Shown here one piece after another: positions 1 to 9,211 of a stretch of 64,000 nucleotides of DNA. Each line of letters begins with the position of its first letter. The first letter of the stretch is position 1. The stretch lies in assembly GCF_000814675.1 (NCBI RefSeq), contig NZ_JWIG01000007.1:1-64000 (forward strand). The letters are read 5' to 3'. Both the position numbers and the translations under genes were made by a program. The notes under the pieces were generated by a model. The model did no database searches. It had not been told where the DNA came from and saw only the letters and a list, made by a program, of their open reading frames with translations. The stretch is from Pseudoalteromonas distincta. GTDB lineage: Bacteria > Pseudomonadota > Gammaproteobacteria > Enterobacterales > Alteromonadaceae.

Positions 1-450
<450 letters not shown>

Positions 451-710
451 TAAAAAGTTTTATGTCTTTCGACAGCTCAATGAATTCTGAATTTTTTAAT
501 ATCTTTCGATATTGAATTGACTGTGCCGAATAATTACCGAAATAACTATTCTGTTGGTCACTCAGTTTTCAATTGAGACTCTAATTTGTTTGCCTCGCTA
601 CCTAAGTAGTTTGGCTGTTAGAACTCAATCTGTACGAGTGCCCACACAGATGATTGCTTTATATTGTTAAAGAACGTTGCGATTATAAAGTTGAACTTTA
701 CCTCGCTAGG
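451..710 (-). promoter_or_regulatory. rRNA operon leader with boxB/boxA antitermination signals
   Basis: Read on the minus strand, the leader between the promoters and 16S carries CGTTCTTTAACAAT (complement near 663-678), which fits the boxA consensus. Next to it, around 630-662, is a hairpin of the ATCTGTGTGGGCACTCGTACAGAT kind, usual for gammaproteobacterial rrn leaders. These recruit the Nus-factor antitermination complex, which protects rRNA transcripts from Rho. The rest of the leader is AT-rich and should contain the RNase III processing stem, whose partner strand would lie beyond 16S, outside the window. Confidence 0.8.
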
Positions 711-717
711 GCTGCGC

Positions 718-745
718 ATATTACGCTTTCCTATTTTTTTGTCAA
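718..745 (-). promoter_or_regulatory. rRNA operon promoter, proximal (P2-like)
   Basis: On the minus strand a perfect -35 TTGACA (740-745) is separated by 16 bp from TAATAT (718-723). A GC-rich discriminator (GCGCAGCCC) follows, the type expected for stringently controlled stable-RNA promoters. It lies upstream of the boxA/boxB leader. Function is inferred from motif and position. Confidence 0.8.
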
Positions 746-851
746 TACTTAAATTTAAACTTTCTAAAAAGATTCACTCTAAGTTTTACTTAACACCCTG
801 AGTTGTTCGTGCCTCGCTATGCGTTGCTGTTTCCCGTCTCAGTGGGGTCGC

Positions 852-879
852 ATTATAGGGAGATCCAAAAACAGATCAA
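852..879 (-). promoter_or_regulatory. rRNA operon promoter, distal (P1-like)
   Basis: On the minus strand TTGATC (874-879) is followed after 16 bp by a perfect TATAAT (852-857) and a short GC-rich discriminator (GCGACCCC). An AT-rich tract upstream could serve as an UP element. With the proximal promoter it gives the usual tandem P1-P2 arrangement. The remaining sequence of the 451-952 gap holds only a weak 6-bp hairpin (906-922) and no gene. Confidence 0.7.
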
Positions 880-952
880 CCCTTTTTTGAAGAAAACTTG
901 AAATAATGTGCTGTTCGCACATATTTACATCGAAATGGTTACTTTAAACACT

Positions 953-976
953 AAAAAGGCCCTGATGGGCCTTTTT
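953..976 (-). terminator. Rho-independent terminator of the gppA tail
   Basis: A perfect 10-bp stem (953-962 with 967-976) closed by the tetraloop TGAT. The minus-strand 3' arm ends in a run of U. It starts 3 nt after the stop codon of the gppA 3' fragment and separates it from the downstream rRNA promoters. Confidence 0.85.
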
Positions 977-978
977 AA

Positions 979-2199
979 TTAGTTTACTATGAGCTTCCAG
1001 CCAAGTTTTCCTTGCTGTTTAGACTCTTGTTGCAGCTCGCTGGCCATTAATGGATGATCTTTTAACCAGTTACTTTCAAACTTAAGGTCTAACACTTCAT
1101 TTTTAGCAGTTAACTCAAACTTAGGCAGTACATCATCTTGTCTGCGCATTGATAAAATGACTGCTATTCGTAGTAATCTCACTATATATTGCGCTAATAG
1201 ACTATTTACGCCGAGTGAATTAAAACAACCTTTTGGAAAATCAGATCGATGTGCATCTGCTACCGCTACTATTAATTTATGCTCTGACTGTGAAAAACCA
1301 GGCATATCGGTATTTTCCAAAATATAAGCGGTATGTTTATGGTACTGCTTATACTCTATCAGTAATCCAATCTCATGAAGCTGCGCTACCGCTTTTAATA
1401 GTGGTAACCCATTTAAGCTTTCAATTGGCCAATCTTTATCAATACTCAACGCTAACTGCATTGCCAAGCTTGAAACTCGACACGCTTGTTTTTGATCAAC
1501 ATGATAACGACTCATAAACCCATCCACTGTGCGTTTGCGAATGTCGTTATTATGAAACTCCGGAACCATGCTATATAAAACACCTTCACGCAGTGCTCCA
1601 CCCGCCAATCCCATTTTTTCTATTTCAAGAGATTCAAATAGTGCGATTAAGATTGCAAGTCCTGATACAAATACCAGTCGACGGTCTTCACTTAATCCAG
1701 GAAGGTCTAGCGCTGCAATAGTGCTAAATGCAATTGCTTGATCTTTTATAGTGTTGAGCTTTTCAAGTGTAAGTAAGTCGTCAAGATTTTGCGCGACCAT
1801 AATTTCTTGAATTGCTTGTACTGTACCAGAAGCTCCAGATGCAATTTGCCATCCAGCTGCTTTATACTCTGGAGAAATTTCATCAATGACTGTACGAGCC
1901 GCTTTTATTGCTGCGTTAAAGTTACTCTTACTTAGTTGGCAATCTTTAAAATAGCGTTCAAGATAGGTAACACACCCCATATTGAGGCTTTTGTAATGTA
2001 GGGCATCAAATGCTTTACCAATTACAACTTCTGTACTTGCACCACCAATATCAATAACAAGCTGTTTGCCAGTACAAGATGAAGTATGGGCAACACCTTT
2101 ATAAATTGTGCGCGCTTCTAATTCTCCGCTAATAACATTAATGTTATGACCTAGAATTTTTTCGGCATGATTTTTAAATACGTCGGCGTTAGTTGCTAA
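979..2199 (-). pseudogene. gppA: gppA 3' fragment (ppGpp(p) phosphohydrolase / exopolyphosphatase family), cut off from its 5' end
   Basis: Open minus-strand frame from 2199 to the stop at 979, about 406 codons. It encodes everything in GppA after the ATATLRL motif: the GELEART segment, the phosphate-binding VIDIGGASTEVV motif, MGCVTYLERYF, and the C-terminal HD-like part with LAGGALREGVLY and QLHEIGL. There is no native start codon; the first in-frame ATG (1980) is an internal methionine of MGCVTYL. The 5' 92 codons lie on the opposite strand at 5812-6087. Joined, they give about 497 residues, matching the usual 494-residue GppA, which converts pppGpp to ppGpp. A protein from 1980 would lack the N-terminal actin-fold lobe and is unlikely to be active. 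The break falls at 2197-2199 and is shared with the split sensor kinase. Confidence 0.9.
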
Positions 2200-2563
2200 A
2201 CCGATAGATAAAGAGTCATTTTATAAAGCGCTTTCCAGCCACCTATATAGTGCAGAAGATCAGCCAATTACAAAGCAAAATGAAGTTGATATGAGCGATC
2301 TTGTCATTAGTTTTAAGCAAAGCTTTGCTTTGGAGAGTGAAACGATTACTCAGCATTTTATAAGTGAAGATTTAGCCGCGCTACAAAAAGATAGTCATCG
2401 CATTTTAGGAGCGGCGCAAATGTTTGGTTTAGATGAAATTGCGCAATCGGCTCAAAGTTTAGATAGAGCACTTTTACGCAGGACCCAAAAAAGTAGTGCG
2501 AATGACTTTAAAGCGCTCGTTGATACGTTGCAGAGTGTACTTAAAAAGTATAATGAAAGTTAA
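2198..2563 (+). pseudogene. 3' fragment of hybrid sensor kinase: receiver end plus HPt domain
   Basis: In-frame reading from 2198 begins KPIDKESFYKAL, the conserved lysine-proline and last helix of a response-regulator receiver. A linker follows, then an HPt domain with the phospho-acceptor histidine in KDSHRILGAAQMFGL. It is exactly what is missing from the kinase on the minus strand at 8540-6084, whose receiver stops at GYLGK. Together they would form a protein of about 939 residues. The stretch from ATG 2291 (90 codons) could be translated alone as a free HPt protein, but I see no convincing ribosome binding site, and it now lies antisense to and next to the gppA fragment. It is convergent with rho. 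Confidence 0.85.
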
Positions 2564-2583
2564 ACTGTGTTTAATCCCGACAT

Positions 2584-2612
2584 AAAAAAAGCGCCTAAGG
2601 CGCTTTTTTTAT
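2584..2612. terminator. bidirectional terminator between HPt fragment and rho
   Basis: Symmetrical hairpin with stem AGCGCC/GGCGCT and a 3-nt loop TAA. It is flanked by seven A on one side and seven T on the other, so it can terminate transcription from both convergent genes. Confidence 0.85.
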
Positions 2613-2626
2613 TCAGCTAAGACGCT

Positions 2627-3886
2627 TTATTGGCGTCTCATCGAATCAAAAAATTCATCATTGGTTTTGCTCATCGATAGTTTATCGATTAAGAATTCCA
2701 TCGCATCAATTTCTGACATGTCATGAACAATTTTACGTAAAATCCAAAGCTTTTGAAGCTCATCTGGTTTTGTTAGTAATTCTTCACGACGAGTGCCTGA
2801 ACGATTAAAGTCGATAGCAGGGAATACACGTCTTTCCGCAATTTTACGGTTAAGGTGAAGTTCCATGTTACCAGTACCTTTAAACTCTTCGTAGATAACT
2901 TCATCCATTTTAGAGCCAGTGTCGATAAGCGCTGTAGCTATGATTGTTAAGCTACCACCTTCCTCAACGTTACGTGCAGCACCAAAGAAGCGCTTAGGTT
3001 TATGTAATGCGTTAGCGTCAACACCACCAGTAAGTACTTTACCTGATGAAGGAATAACGGTGTTATAAGCACGTGCTAAACGAGTGATTGAATCCAATAA
3101 GATAACAACATCTTTTTTATGTTCAACTAAACGTTTTGCTTTTTCGATAACCATTTCGGCAACTTGTACGTGACGAGAAGCTGGCTCATCGAACGTTGAT
3201 GCAATAACTTCACCTTTTACTAGGCGTTGCATCTCTGTTACTTCTTCCGGACGTTCATCAATAAGTAAAACCATTAATGTTACATCAGGATGATTATGCG
3301 TAATTGATTGTGCAATGTTTTGAAGTAGCATTGTTTTACCCGCTTTTGGCGGAGCTACTAACAAGCCACGTTGGCCGCGGCCAATAGGAGATGCTAAATC
3401 AAGTACACGGGCTGTAATATCTTCTTTACTGCCGTTACCACGTTCCATGCGAAAACGTTCGTTTGCATGTAGTGGGGTAAGGTTTTCAAAAAGAATTTTA
3501 GTTCGAGAGTTTTCAGGTTTATCAAAGTTAACTTCATTTACTTTAAGTAAAGCAAAGTAACGTTCACCGTCTTTAGGTGGACGAATAAGGCCTGAAATTG
3601 AATCGCCAGTACGCATGCTGAAACGGCGAATTTGGCTAGGTGAAACATAAATGTCATCTGGCCCAGCTAAGTAAGAGGCTTCTGATGATCTTAAGAAGCC
3701 GAAACCATCTTGTAAAATCTCTAATACACCGCCGCCGAAGATATTCTCTCCGCCTTTGGCATGGGATTTAAGAATGGCAAAAATGATATCTTGCTTTCTT
3801 AAGCGGGCTACGTTTTCGAGCCCCATGGACTCAGCTAAGTCTACAAGCTCTTTAATCGACTTGTCTTTTAATTCGCGTAAATGCAT
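2627..3886 (-). CDS. rho: transcription termination factor Rho
   Basis: 419 residues, the normal length of gammaproteobacterial Rho, and nearly identical to it by eye. The N-terminal RNA-binding part has MRKQDI-type and FGFLR motifs (about residues 1-130). The ATPase core carries the P-loop APPKAGKT at 178-185, a Walker B-like VILLDSITR segment, the Q-loop [12 protein letters not shown] and R-loop region. Rho is the hexameric RNA-dependent ATPase that releases untranslated transcripts. It lies downstream of trxA on the same strand, as in Escherichia coli, inside the segment that appears inverted. The gene is intact and no residue looks unusual. The 186-nt upstream gap is long enough for the usual autoregulated rho leader. 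Confidence 0.98.
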   Translation of the reverse strand: MHLRELKDKSIKELVDLAESMGLENVARLRKQDIIFAILKSHAKGGENIFGGGVLEILQDGFGFLRSSEASYLAGPDDIYVSPSQIRRFSMRTGDSISGLIRPPKDGERYFALLKVNEVNFDKPENSRTKILFENLTPLHANERFRMERGNGSKEDITARVLDLASPIGRGQRGLLVAPPKAGKTMLLQNIAQSITHNHPDVTLMVLLIDERPEEVTEMQRLVKGEVIASTFDEPASRHVQVAEMVIEKAKRLVEHKKDVVILLDSITRLARAYNTVIPSSGKVLTGGVDANALHKPKRFFGAARNVEEGGSLTIIATALIDTGSKMDEVIYEEFKGTGNMELHLNRKIAERRVFPAIDFNRSGTRREELLTKPDELQKLWILRKIVHDMSEIDAMEFLIDKLSMSKTNDEFFDSMRRQ

Positions 3887-4036
3887 ATTGGTGGGTTCTT
3901 TATTACAGTTGTCATACTCAAAATCGCTTTGATCGTTGAGTGAGGTTTGTTGAATATAACTAAGGATTAGTTGGCTTTATAAACTAGCAGTTCACTGGCA
4001 AAGCGTCCAGTCTTTATACAAAATAAATTTAAAAAA
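3887..4036 (-). promoter_or_regulatory. rho leader region
   Basis: About 150 nt of non-coding, AT-rich sequence between the trxA terminator and the rho start. Rho genes in this group are known to be autoregulated by attenuation in a long leader. The sequence is compatible with that, but I cannot define the individual elements. Confidence 0.35.
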
Positions 4037-4056
4037 GGGCAAAAAAGCCCTTTTTA
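4037..4056 (-). terminator. terminator downstream of trxA
   Basis: GGGC stem with an A-rich hexanucleotide loop and GCCC, flanked by homopolymer A and T tracts on both sides. On the minus strand the hairpin is followed by a U run, 17 nt after the trxA stop codon. Confidence 0.7.
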
Positions 4057-4072
4057 TTGTTCTAGCTTACCG

Positions 4073-4399
4073 TTAGATGTTGTTTTCTAAAAACTCGATA
4101 AGTTGAGTTTTTGAAAGAGCACCTACTTTCGTTGCAGCTACTTGGCCATCTTTAAAAAGAAGTAAAGTAGGGATACCACGAATACCAAACTTTGGCGGTG
4201 TGCCAGCATTTTGGTCAATATTTAATTTAGCAACAGTCACACGGCTGTCGTATTCATCAGCAACTTCGTGAAGAATAGGGGCGATCATTTTACAAGGTCC
4301 ACACCATTCAGCCCAGAAATCTACTAGTACTGGTTTGTCTGATTGTAATACGTCAGCTTCAAAGCTATCGTCAGTAATTTGGATTATTTTCTCGCTCAT
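4073..4399 (-). CDS. trxA: thioredoxin 1
   Basis: 108 residues, the standard length of bacterial thioredoxin. The redox-active WCGPCK motif is at about residues 32-37, the cis-proline loop is GIPTLLLF, and the fold covers the whole protein. It is a cytoplasmic disulfide reductase for ribonucleotide reductase, PAPS reductase and other targets, recycled by thioredoxin reductase. It is transcribed away from rhlB (91-bp divergent spacer) and toward rho, the conserved gammaproteobacterial order. Confidence 0.97.
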   Translation of the reverse strand: MSEKIIQITDDSFEADVLQSDKPVLVDFWAEWCGPCKMIAPILHEVADEYDSRVTVAKLNIDQNAGTPPKFGIRGIPTLLLFKDGQVAATKVGALSKTQLIEFLENNI

Positions 4400-4490
4400 T
4401 GCGCTCTCCGATTTAGTTAGGCGAAATATTTAGTGCGTATTTAAACACTCTTGTTTCTTATTGCAAGTTTAAACGTTATGCTTAAACGCT

Positions 4491-5768
4491 ATGACTAAGA
4501 CACATTTAACCGATAAAAAGTTTTCAGACTTTGCTATCGCACCGGAAGTGGTTGCCGGTTTAACCGAGAATGGGTTTGAATATTGCACACCTATTCAAGC
4601 AAAATGCCTACCTTTTATTTGTGATGGACGCGATATCGCGGGCCAAGCTCAAACGGGTACAGGCAAAACGTTGGCGTTTTTAACCGCCACGTGCCATCGG
4701 TTATTACAATCTAGCAAAGCACCTAGTAAACATCCAAGAGCCCTGATCATGGCCCCTACTCGGGAGCTTGCGATTCAGATACACAAAGATGCTAAAATTT
4801 TAGCGCCGCACTGTAATCTTAACTTAGGTTTAGTATATGGTGGCGAAGATTACGAAAAACAACGTGCACAACTAGAAAAAGGCGTTGATATTTTAATTGG
4901 TACTACAGGTCGCCTAATTGATCTGTATAAGCAAGGCTGTTACACCCTTAATGAAATTGAGGTAGTCGTGCTGGACGAAGCCGATCGTATGTTCGATTTA
5001 GGTTTTATCAAAGATATTCGCTATATGTTCGATCGTATGCCAGATACATCAAAGCGTTTAAACTTATTATTTTCTGCCACATTATCGTACCGCGTACAAG
5101 AATTAGCTTTTGAGCACATGACAAACCCAGAGCATGTTCAAATTGAACCTGACGTTAAAACGGGTAAACGTATTCAAGAAGAGCTATTTCATCCTTCGCA
5201 AGAAGATAAAATTAAGCTGTTGTTAACCTTAATTGAAGAAGAATGGCCAGAGAAAGCAATCGTGTTTGCAAATACCAAGCACAGTTGTGAAACAGTATAT
5301 GCTTGGCTTAAATCAGACGGTCATCGTGTAGGTATGCTTACTGGTGATGTAAACCAGAAAAAACGCCAAACTATATTAGCGCAATTCAGCAAAGGTGATT
5401 TAGACTTTTTAGTTGCGACCGATGTTGCAGCGCGTGGTCTTCATATTCCAGAAGTAAGTCATGTGTTTAACTTTGATTTACCTGACGATTGTGAAGATTA
5501 TGTTCATCGTATTGGCCGTACTGGCCGCGCTGGTGCATCAGGCCACGCAATTAGTTTTGCATGTGAGCAATATGCATACAACCTGCATGAAATTGAAGAA
5601 TATATAGAGCACAGCATTCCTTTATCACATTATGATAAAACAGCATTGCTAGATGATTTAACTCAGCCTATTATTCAAAGAAAGCGCAACTATTCAACAG
5701 GTCCACGTAACCGTAGTAATAACAGCGGACGTCGCCCAAATAATAGTTACCAAAAAGGACGGTCGTAA
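4491..5768 (+). CDS. rhlB: ATP-dependent RNA helicase RhlB (DEAD-box)
   Basis: 425 residues. Helicase motifs appear in order: Q-motif (CTPIQ), [24 protein letters not shown], and HRIGRTGR. A basic, asparagine- and glycine-rich tail follows residue 395, the part of RhlB that contacts RNA and partners. RhlB unwinds structured mRNA for the RNA degradosome. Position divergent from trxA-rho and directly upstream of gppA (43 nt) supports RhlB over other DEAD-box paralogues. The start ATG at 4491 gives the expected N-terminus ([13 protein letters not shown]). Confidence 0.96.
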   Translation: MTKTHLTDKKFSDFAIAPEVVAGLTENGFEYCTPIQAKCLPFICDGRDIAGQAQTGTGKTLAFLTATCHRLLQSSKAPSKHPRALIMAPTRELAIQIHKDAKILAPHCNLNLGLVYGGEDYEKQRAQLEKGVDILIGTTGRLIDLYKQGCYTLNEIEVVVLDEADRMFDLGFIKDIRYMFDRMPDTSKRLNLLFSATLSYRVQELAFEHMTNPEHVQIEPDVKTGKRIQEELFHPSQEDKIKLLLTLIEEEWPEKAIVFANTKHSCETVYAWLKSDGHRVGMLTGDVNQKKRQTILAQFSKGDLDFLVATDVAARGLHIPEVSHVFNFDLPDDCEDYVHRIGRTGRAGASGHAISFACEQYAYNLHEIEEYIEHSIPLSHYDKTALLDDLTQPIIQRKRNYSTGPRNRSNNSGRRPNNSYQKGRS

Positions 5769-5775
5769 GCGACCG
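5759..5775 (+). terminator. weak hairpin at the end of rhlB
   Basis: Stem CGGTCG/CGACCG with a short TAAG loop overlapping the rhlB stop codon, followed by TTTGTA. The U-tract is poor, and rhlB-gppA is normally one operon, so this may only slow or partly terminate transcription. Confidence 0.35.
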
Positions 5776-5811
5776 TTTGTATAAGTAGTAGTAACTAGAG
5801 GTTTTTGAACG

Positions 5812-6096
5812 GTGGGGCAACTTAAACCGCAAAAAAATGTGTACGCAGTTATTGATTTGGGCTCAAATAGCTTTCATATGCTTATTGCCAAATCAATTGC
5901 TGGCGGTCTACAAACAATTGGACGTGTTAAACGCAAAGTCCGATTAGCCGCAGGGCTTGATAAAGGAAACGTATTAAGCACTGAAGCAATGCAGCGAGGC
6001 TGGGAATGCCTTGCCCTTTTTGCTGAGCGTCTACAAGATATCCCAGACAAAAACATCACCATAGTAGCAACAGCTACCTTACGCTTACCTAAGTAA
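5812..6096 (+). pseudogene. gppA: gppA 5' fragment, truncated after 92 native codons
   Basis: Starts with GTG at 5812, preceded at some distance by a purine-rich ACTAGAGG element. The N-terminal lobe of GppA is clear: [17 protein letters not shown] (first phosphate motif), [12 protein letters not shown], and [11 protein letters not shown]. After leucine 92 (6085-6087) the frame enters foreign sequence, adds Pro-Lys and stops at 6094-6096. The remainder is on the minus strand at 2199-979. It follows rhlB as in other gammaproteobacteria, so this piece is in the ancestral place and the tail has been moved away. A 94-residue product would hold only part of one lobe and should be inactive. Confidence 0.9.
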
Positions 6097-8540
6097 CCAC
6101 TAAACCCTAACTCTAAATAGCCATCCACTTCATGACTCATAGCATTTGCAGTTAAAGCAAAAATAGGCTGCTCAAAACCACACTGTTTTAATAGCTGAAA
6201 AGCAGAACGCCCATCCATCACAGGCATTTGAATATCGAGTAGCACTAAATCAGGATACTCTTTTAAGCACTGCTCTACCGCTTGCTCACCGTTTTCAACG
6301 GCAATAACCTCGAGCCCCATTGAACGTAAATAGCGGCTTATTAACCTTCGATTATCAGGGTGATCTTCTGCAAGTACAACACGCCCTGCCAATTGCTTAT
6401 TTACCTTTGGAGCGCTTTGAGTTTCAATCAGGCTTTGCGATTTATTTACTTCTGCGCACGGTAAAAAGAACGAAAACTGACTGCCCTTTTTGTATTCGCT
6501 TTGTACACTGATATAACCGCCCATCATCGCGGCTAATTGTTGCGATAAGCTAAGGCCTAACCCTGTCCCCCCAAAGCGACGGCTAATACTGTTATCAGCT
6601 TGGCTAAAGCATTCAAAAATAAGCTTTAACTGTTTAGAGCTCATACCAATACCGGTATCTTTTACAATAATCACTAGCCCTTGTTCACTCTTATTTAAAG
6701 CAATAATGATTTGGCCAGCGTGAGTAAACTTAATAGCATTAGCACATAAATTTATAAGAATTTGTTTTACGCGTATTAAATCCAGTTTAGTGTAAAACTC
6801 ATTACCCACTTGATTGTCTAAAATGAGGCGTAGATTTTTTGCTTTTGCTTGAGTGATAAACATTGCATGTACGTCATTTACAAGCTCTACAATATCAAAG
6901 CACGAAATATTTAACTCTAATCTATTGGCTTCAATTTTACTTAAATCGAGTACATCATTTATTAAGCTTTTTAAATGGTCACTGTGACGCTGAATTACTC
7001 TTAGTTCATCTTTAAGTGACTCAGGCTCATATAATTCATTAATTAAAGCATCTGTTTGCCCTAAAATAGCCGTTAGTGGAGTGCGGATTTCGTGGCTAAT
7101 ATTGGCCAAAAACTGGCTTTTAACATCGTTAGCTTCTCTTAGCTCCTGTGCTATTGCCTGTAACTCGGCAGTGCGCTGCGTAACTTGCTCTGTTAACTGC
7201 TGCTTAGCACGTTTTTCTGCGCCACGGCGGTAAAGCGCAATACCAGTTACAACAACCAAAAGTAATAGTAAAAAAGAGAATAAAGTAAGCTGAGAACGCT
7301 GCGACATTTTTAGCTCTTGCACACGTCGATCTTGTTTAAGTTTTTCTATCTCTTGGTTTAATTGGGTTGCTTTAAATTGATGCTGAAGTACCGCTAATGC
7401 ATTTATAATTGCTGTACTTCTGAGTTTTCGTAGCTCACTAATATATTCTTGTTGCAAGGCCATTGCGCTTGAATAATCGCCTTTACTGGCTTCAAGTAGT
7501 GCTTTAGTCCCTAAACCCTCCCTAATTATTCGCTCACTGCCATATTCGTGGGCAAGTGAAATAGCTCTATCTAAACTTATTTTCGCCTCTTCTAAGTTGC
7601 CTTTAACAAACTGAATTTTACCAAGCGCATGTAGCGCATTAAGCTCTAAATTATGGTTACCTATTTTAAGCGCATAGTACTCACCTAATTTAGCTTGCTC
7701 GTACGCTTCATCTACTTTTTTTAACACTAAATTAGTATTTGCCAAGTTGGTATATTGCGTAGATAACTTATTGTAATCATTGGCTGAAATATAATAACGC
7801 AGCGCTAGCTGGTAATAATGAAGTGCTAAGTCAAATTGATTACTCTCCATATGAGCAACACCCATATTGTTGTATACCTGCGCAATACCGCTTTTATCAT
7901 CTAACCGCTGATAAACTTTAAGTACATCTTGATAAAGACTAAATGCACTATCGTAGCGTGATAAGCGTATATAAACGCCAGCTATATTAAGTAATATGTC
8001 GGTTTGATCTTGCTCACTACCGTGCGCTTCGTAAATAGCTTTTGCCTTTAAGTAAAACTCTAGGGTATCGCCTAGCTTATTCATATTAAAATAAGCCAAA
8101 CCAATATTATTTAGTAAATTTGCTTGTTCAAGTAGTTGTTCATTTTTTTCAGCTAATACTAGGGTGCGGGTATATTCACTTATGGCCTTTTGAAATAAGC
8201 CTTGATAAAAAAGTGCTACACCTTGCATTTTTATTGCACGAAAGTGCTCGTCAGGAAAGAAAGTATCTGAAGTGTTTTTTTCTAATAATTTAAAATAGTG
8301 TAAAGATTCTTTAAAATTATCAGCCGATAACGCACTATTACCTAATGCCGAATAAACAGCGACACGCTCTTTTTTAGAAACGTTTTTATTAGCAAGTAAC
8401 GTATTTGCTAATTGTAATTTAGGCTCCCACTGCACTTCGTTTTTGAATTGCTCAAATAACGAATCACTATTTTGGGCATAGCTAGGAGCTATTAGTACAC
8501 AGCATATAGTAAATAAGAGGCATTTAAACTTGCCCAGCAT
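5874..8540 (-). pseudogene. TPR-type hybrid sensor histidine kinase, 3' end lost; frame runs on into antisense gppA
   Basis: Open frame of 888 codons, of which residues 1-819 (8540-6084) are native. In order: a signal peptide (1-22, ending SYAQ), several tetratricopeptide-like repeats (about 60-360), coiled coil (about 380-412), a membrane segment (418-438), a second coiled coil, HisKA with phospho-acceptor His 483 in FLANISHEIRTPL, HATPase with DTGIGM and GGTGLGLSLS, and a receiver with AEDH, the phospho-Asp motif LLDIQMP and ALTANA. It breaks right after GYLGK, before the usual proline and last helix. Residues 820-888 are the antisense of gppA and are not a domain. The missing receiver end and HPt domain are at 2198-2563. 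The periplasmic TPR sensor plus phosphorelay would control a response regulator not identified here. Confidence 0.85.
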
Positions 8541-8616
8541 AATTTTAATCCTTCAAACCGTTACTTATATCAGTGTAATCTTTATTGAAGATACACTAAC
8601 TACTAGGGCCTAAACA

Positions 8617-9189
8617 ATGCTTAACCCACTGATTGATGAGATTTTTGAGCTGATATTAACAAGGCAGGTTTGGCAAGTTCATACTTTAGCAGCAGAACTG
8701 ACAAACCGCAGCGCAATAACAACACTCGATAAAAGCCCTGAACGTGATTTATTTAAACGTAACTTTTTAATTATGAATGCATTGTACCAACTGCAGGCAC
8801 AATTACGCCCTCAAAGTTTACTCATTTCAACTCTGCATATCGAGCTTTTAGAAAAAGAAGATAATAGTTTAGTAACAACGAACGAAAATTTGCGAGATTA
8901 TTATTTAGATTGGCGTAATTACGATACCGATGAAGAGAAAATTGATGAGCTTTTGAATAGTTTTTGGCGTCAGTTTAAAACGACATCACCACAACAAGTA
9001 TTAAATGACAATGAATTTAAAGCGTTGGCTTTAGAATGGAAGTTACCCGAAAATTTCACTCTTAAAAACGTTCAAAAGCGCTGGAGACAACTTGCATTAC
9101 AGATGCACCCAGATAAACCAAATGGTTGTGAAGTTAAGTTTAAAAAAATAAAATTACAATACGAGCAGCTAAAGGTAGCTGCTCGCTAA
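8617..9189 (+). CDS. DnaJ-related protein with C-terminal J-domain
   Basis: 190 residues. The N-terminal 120 residues match the DnaJ-related N-terminal family by general pattern. The C-terminal about 60 residues form a J-domain: leucine-rich helix, KRWRQLALQMHPDKP with the diagnostic HPD, and a following helix (FKKIKLQYEQLK). J-proteins stimulate the DnaK ATPase and deliver clients. The zinc-finger and C-terminal substrate domains of true DnaJ are absent, so this is a specialised or truncated co-chaperone. It is a single gene between the kinase (divergent) and dbpA (convergent, 22 bp). Confidence 0.8.
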   Translation: MLNPLIDEIFELILTRQVWQVHTLAAELTNRSAITTLDKSPERDLFKRNFLIMNALYQLQAQLRPQSLLISTLHIELLEKEDNSLVTTNENLRDYYLDWRNYDTDEEKIDELLNSFWRQFKTTSPQQVLNDNEFKALALEWKLPENFTLKNVQKRWRQLALQMHPDKPNGCEVKFKKIKLQYEQLKVAAR

Positions 9190-9211
9190 TTTGTTAATTT
9201 AGCGGTTTAAA

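Noticed and set aside
2197..6087. Phase-variable invertible switch
   Set aside because: No recombinase gene is adjacent and the junctions share only 3 exact bases in inverse orientation, far too short for a known site-specific invertase. Kept only as a remote alternative to a one-off inversion or misassembly.
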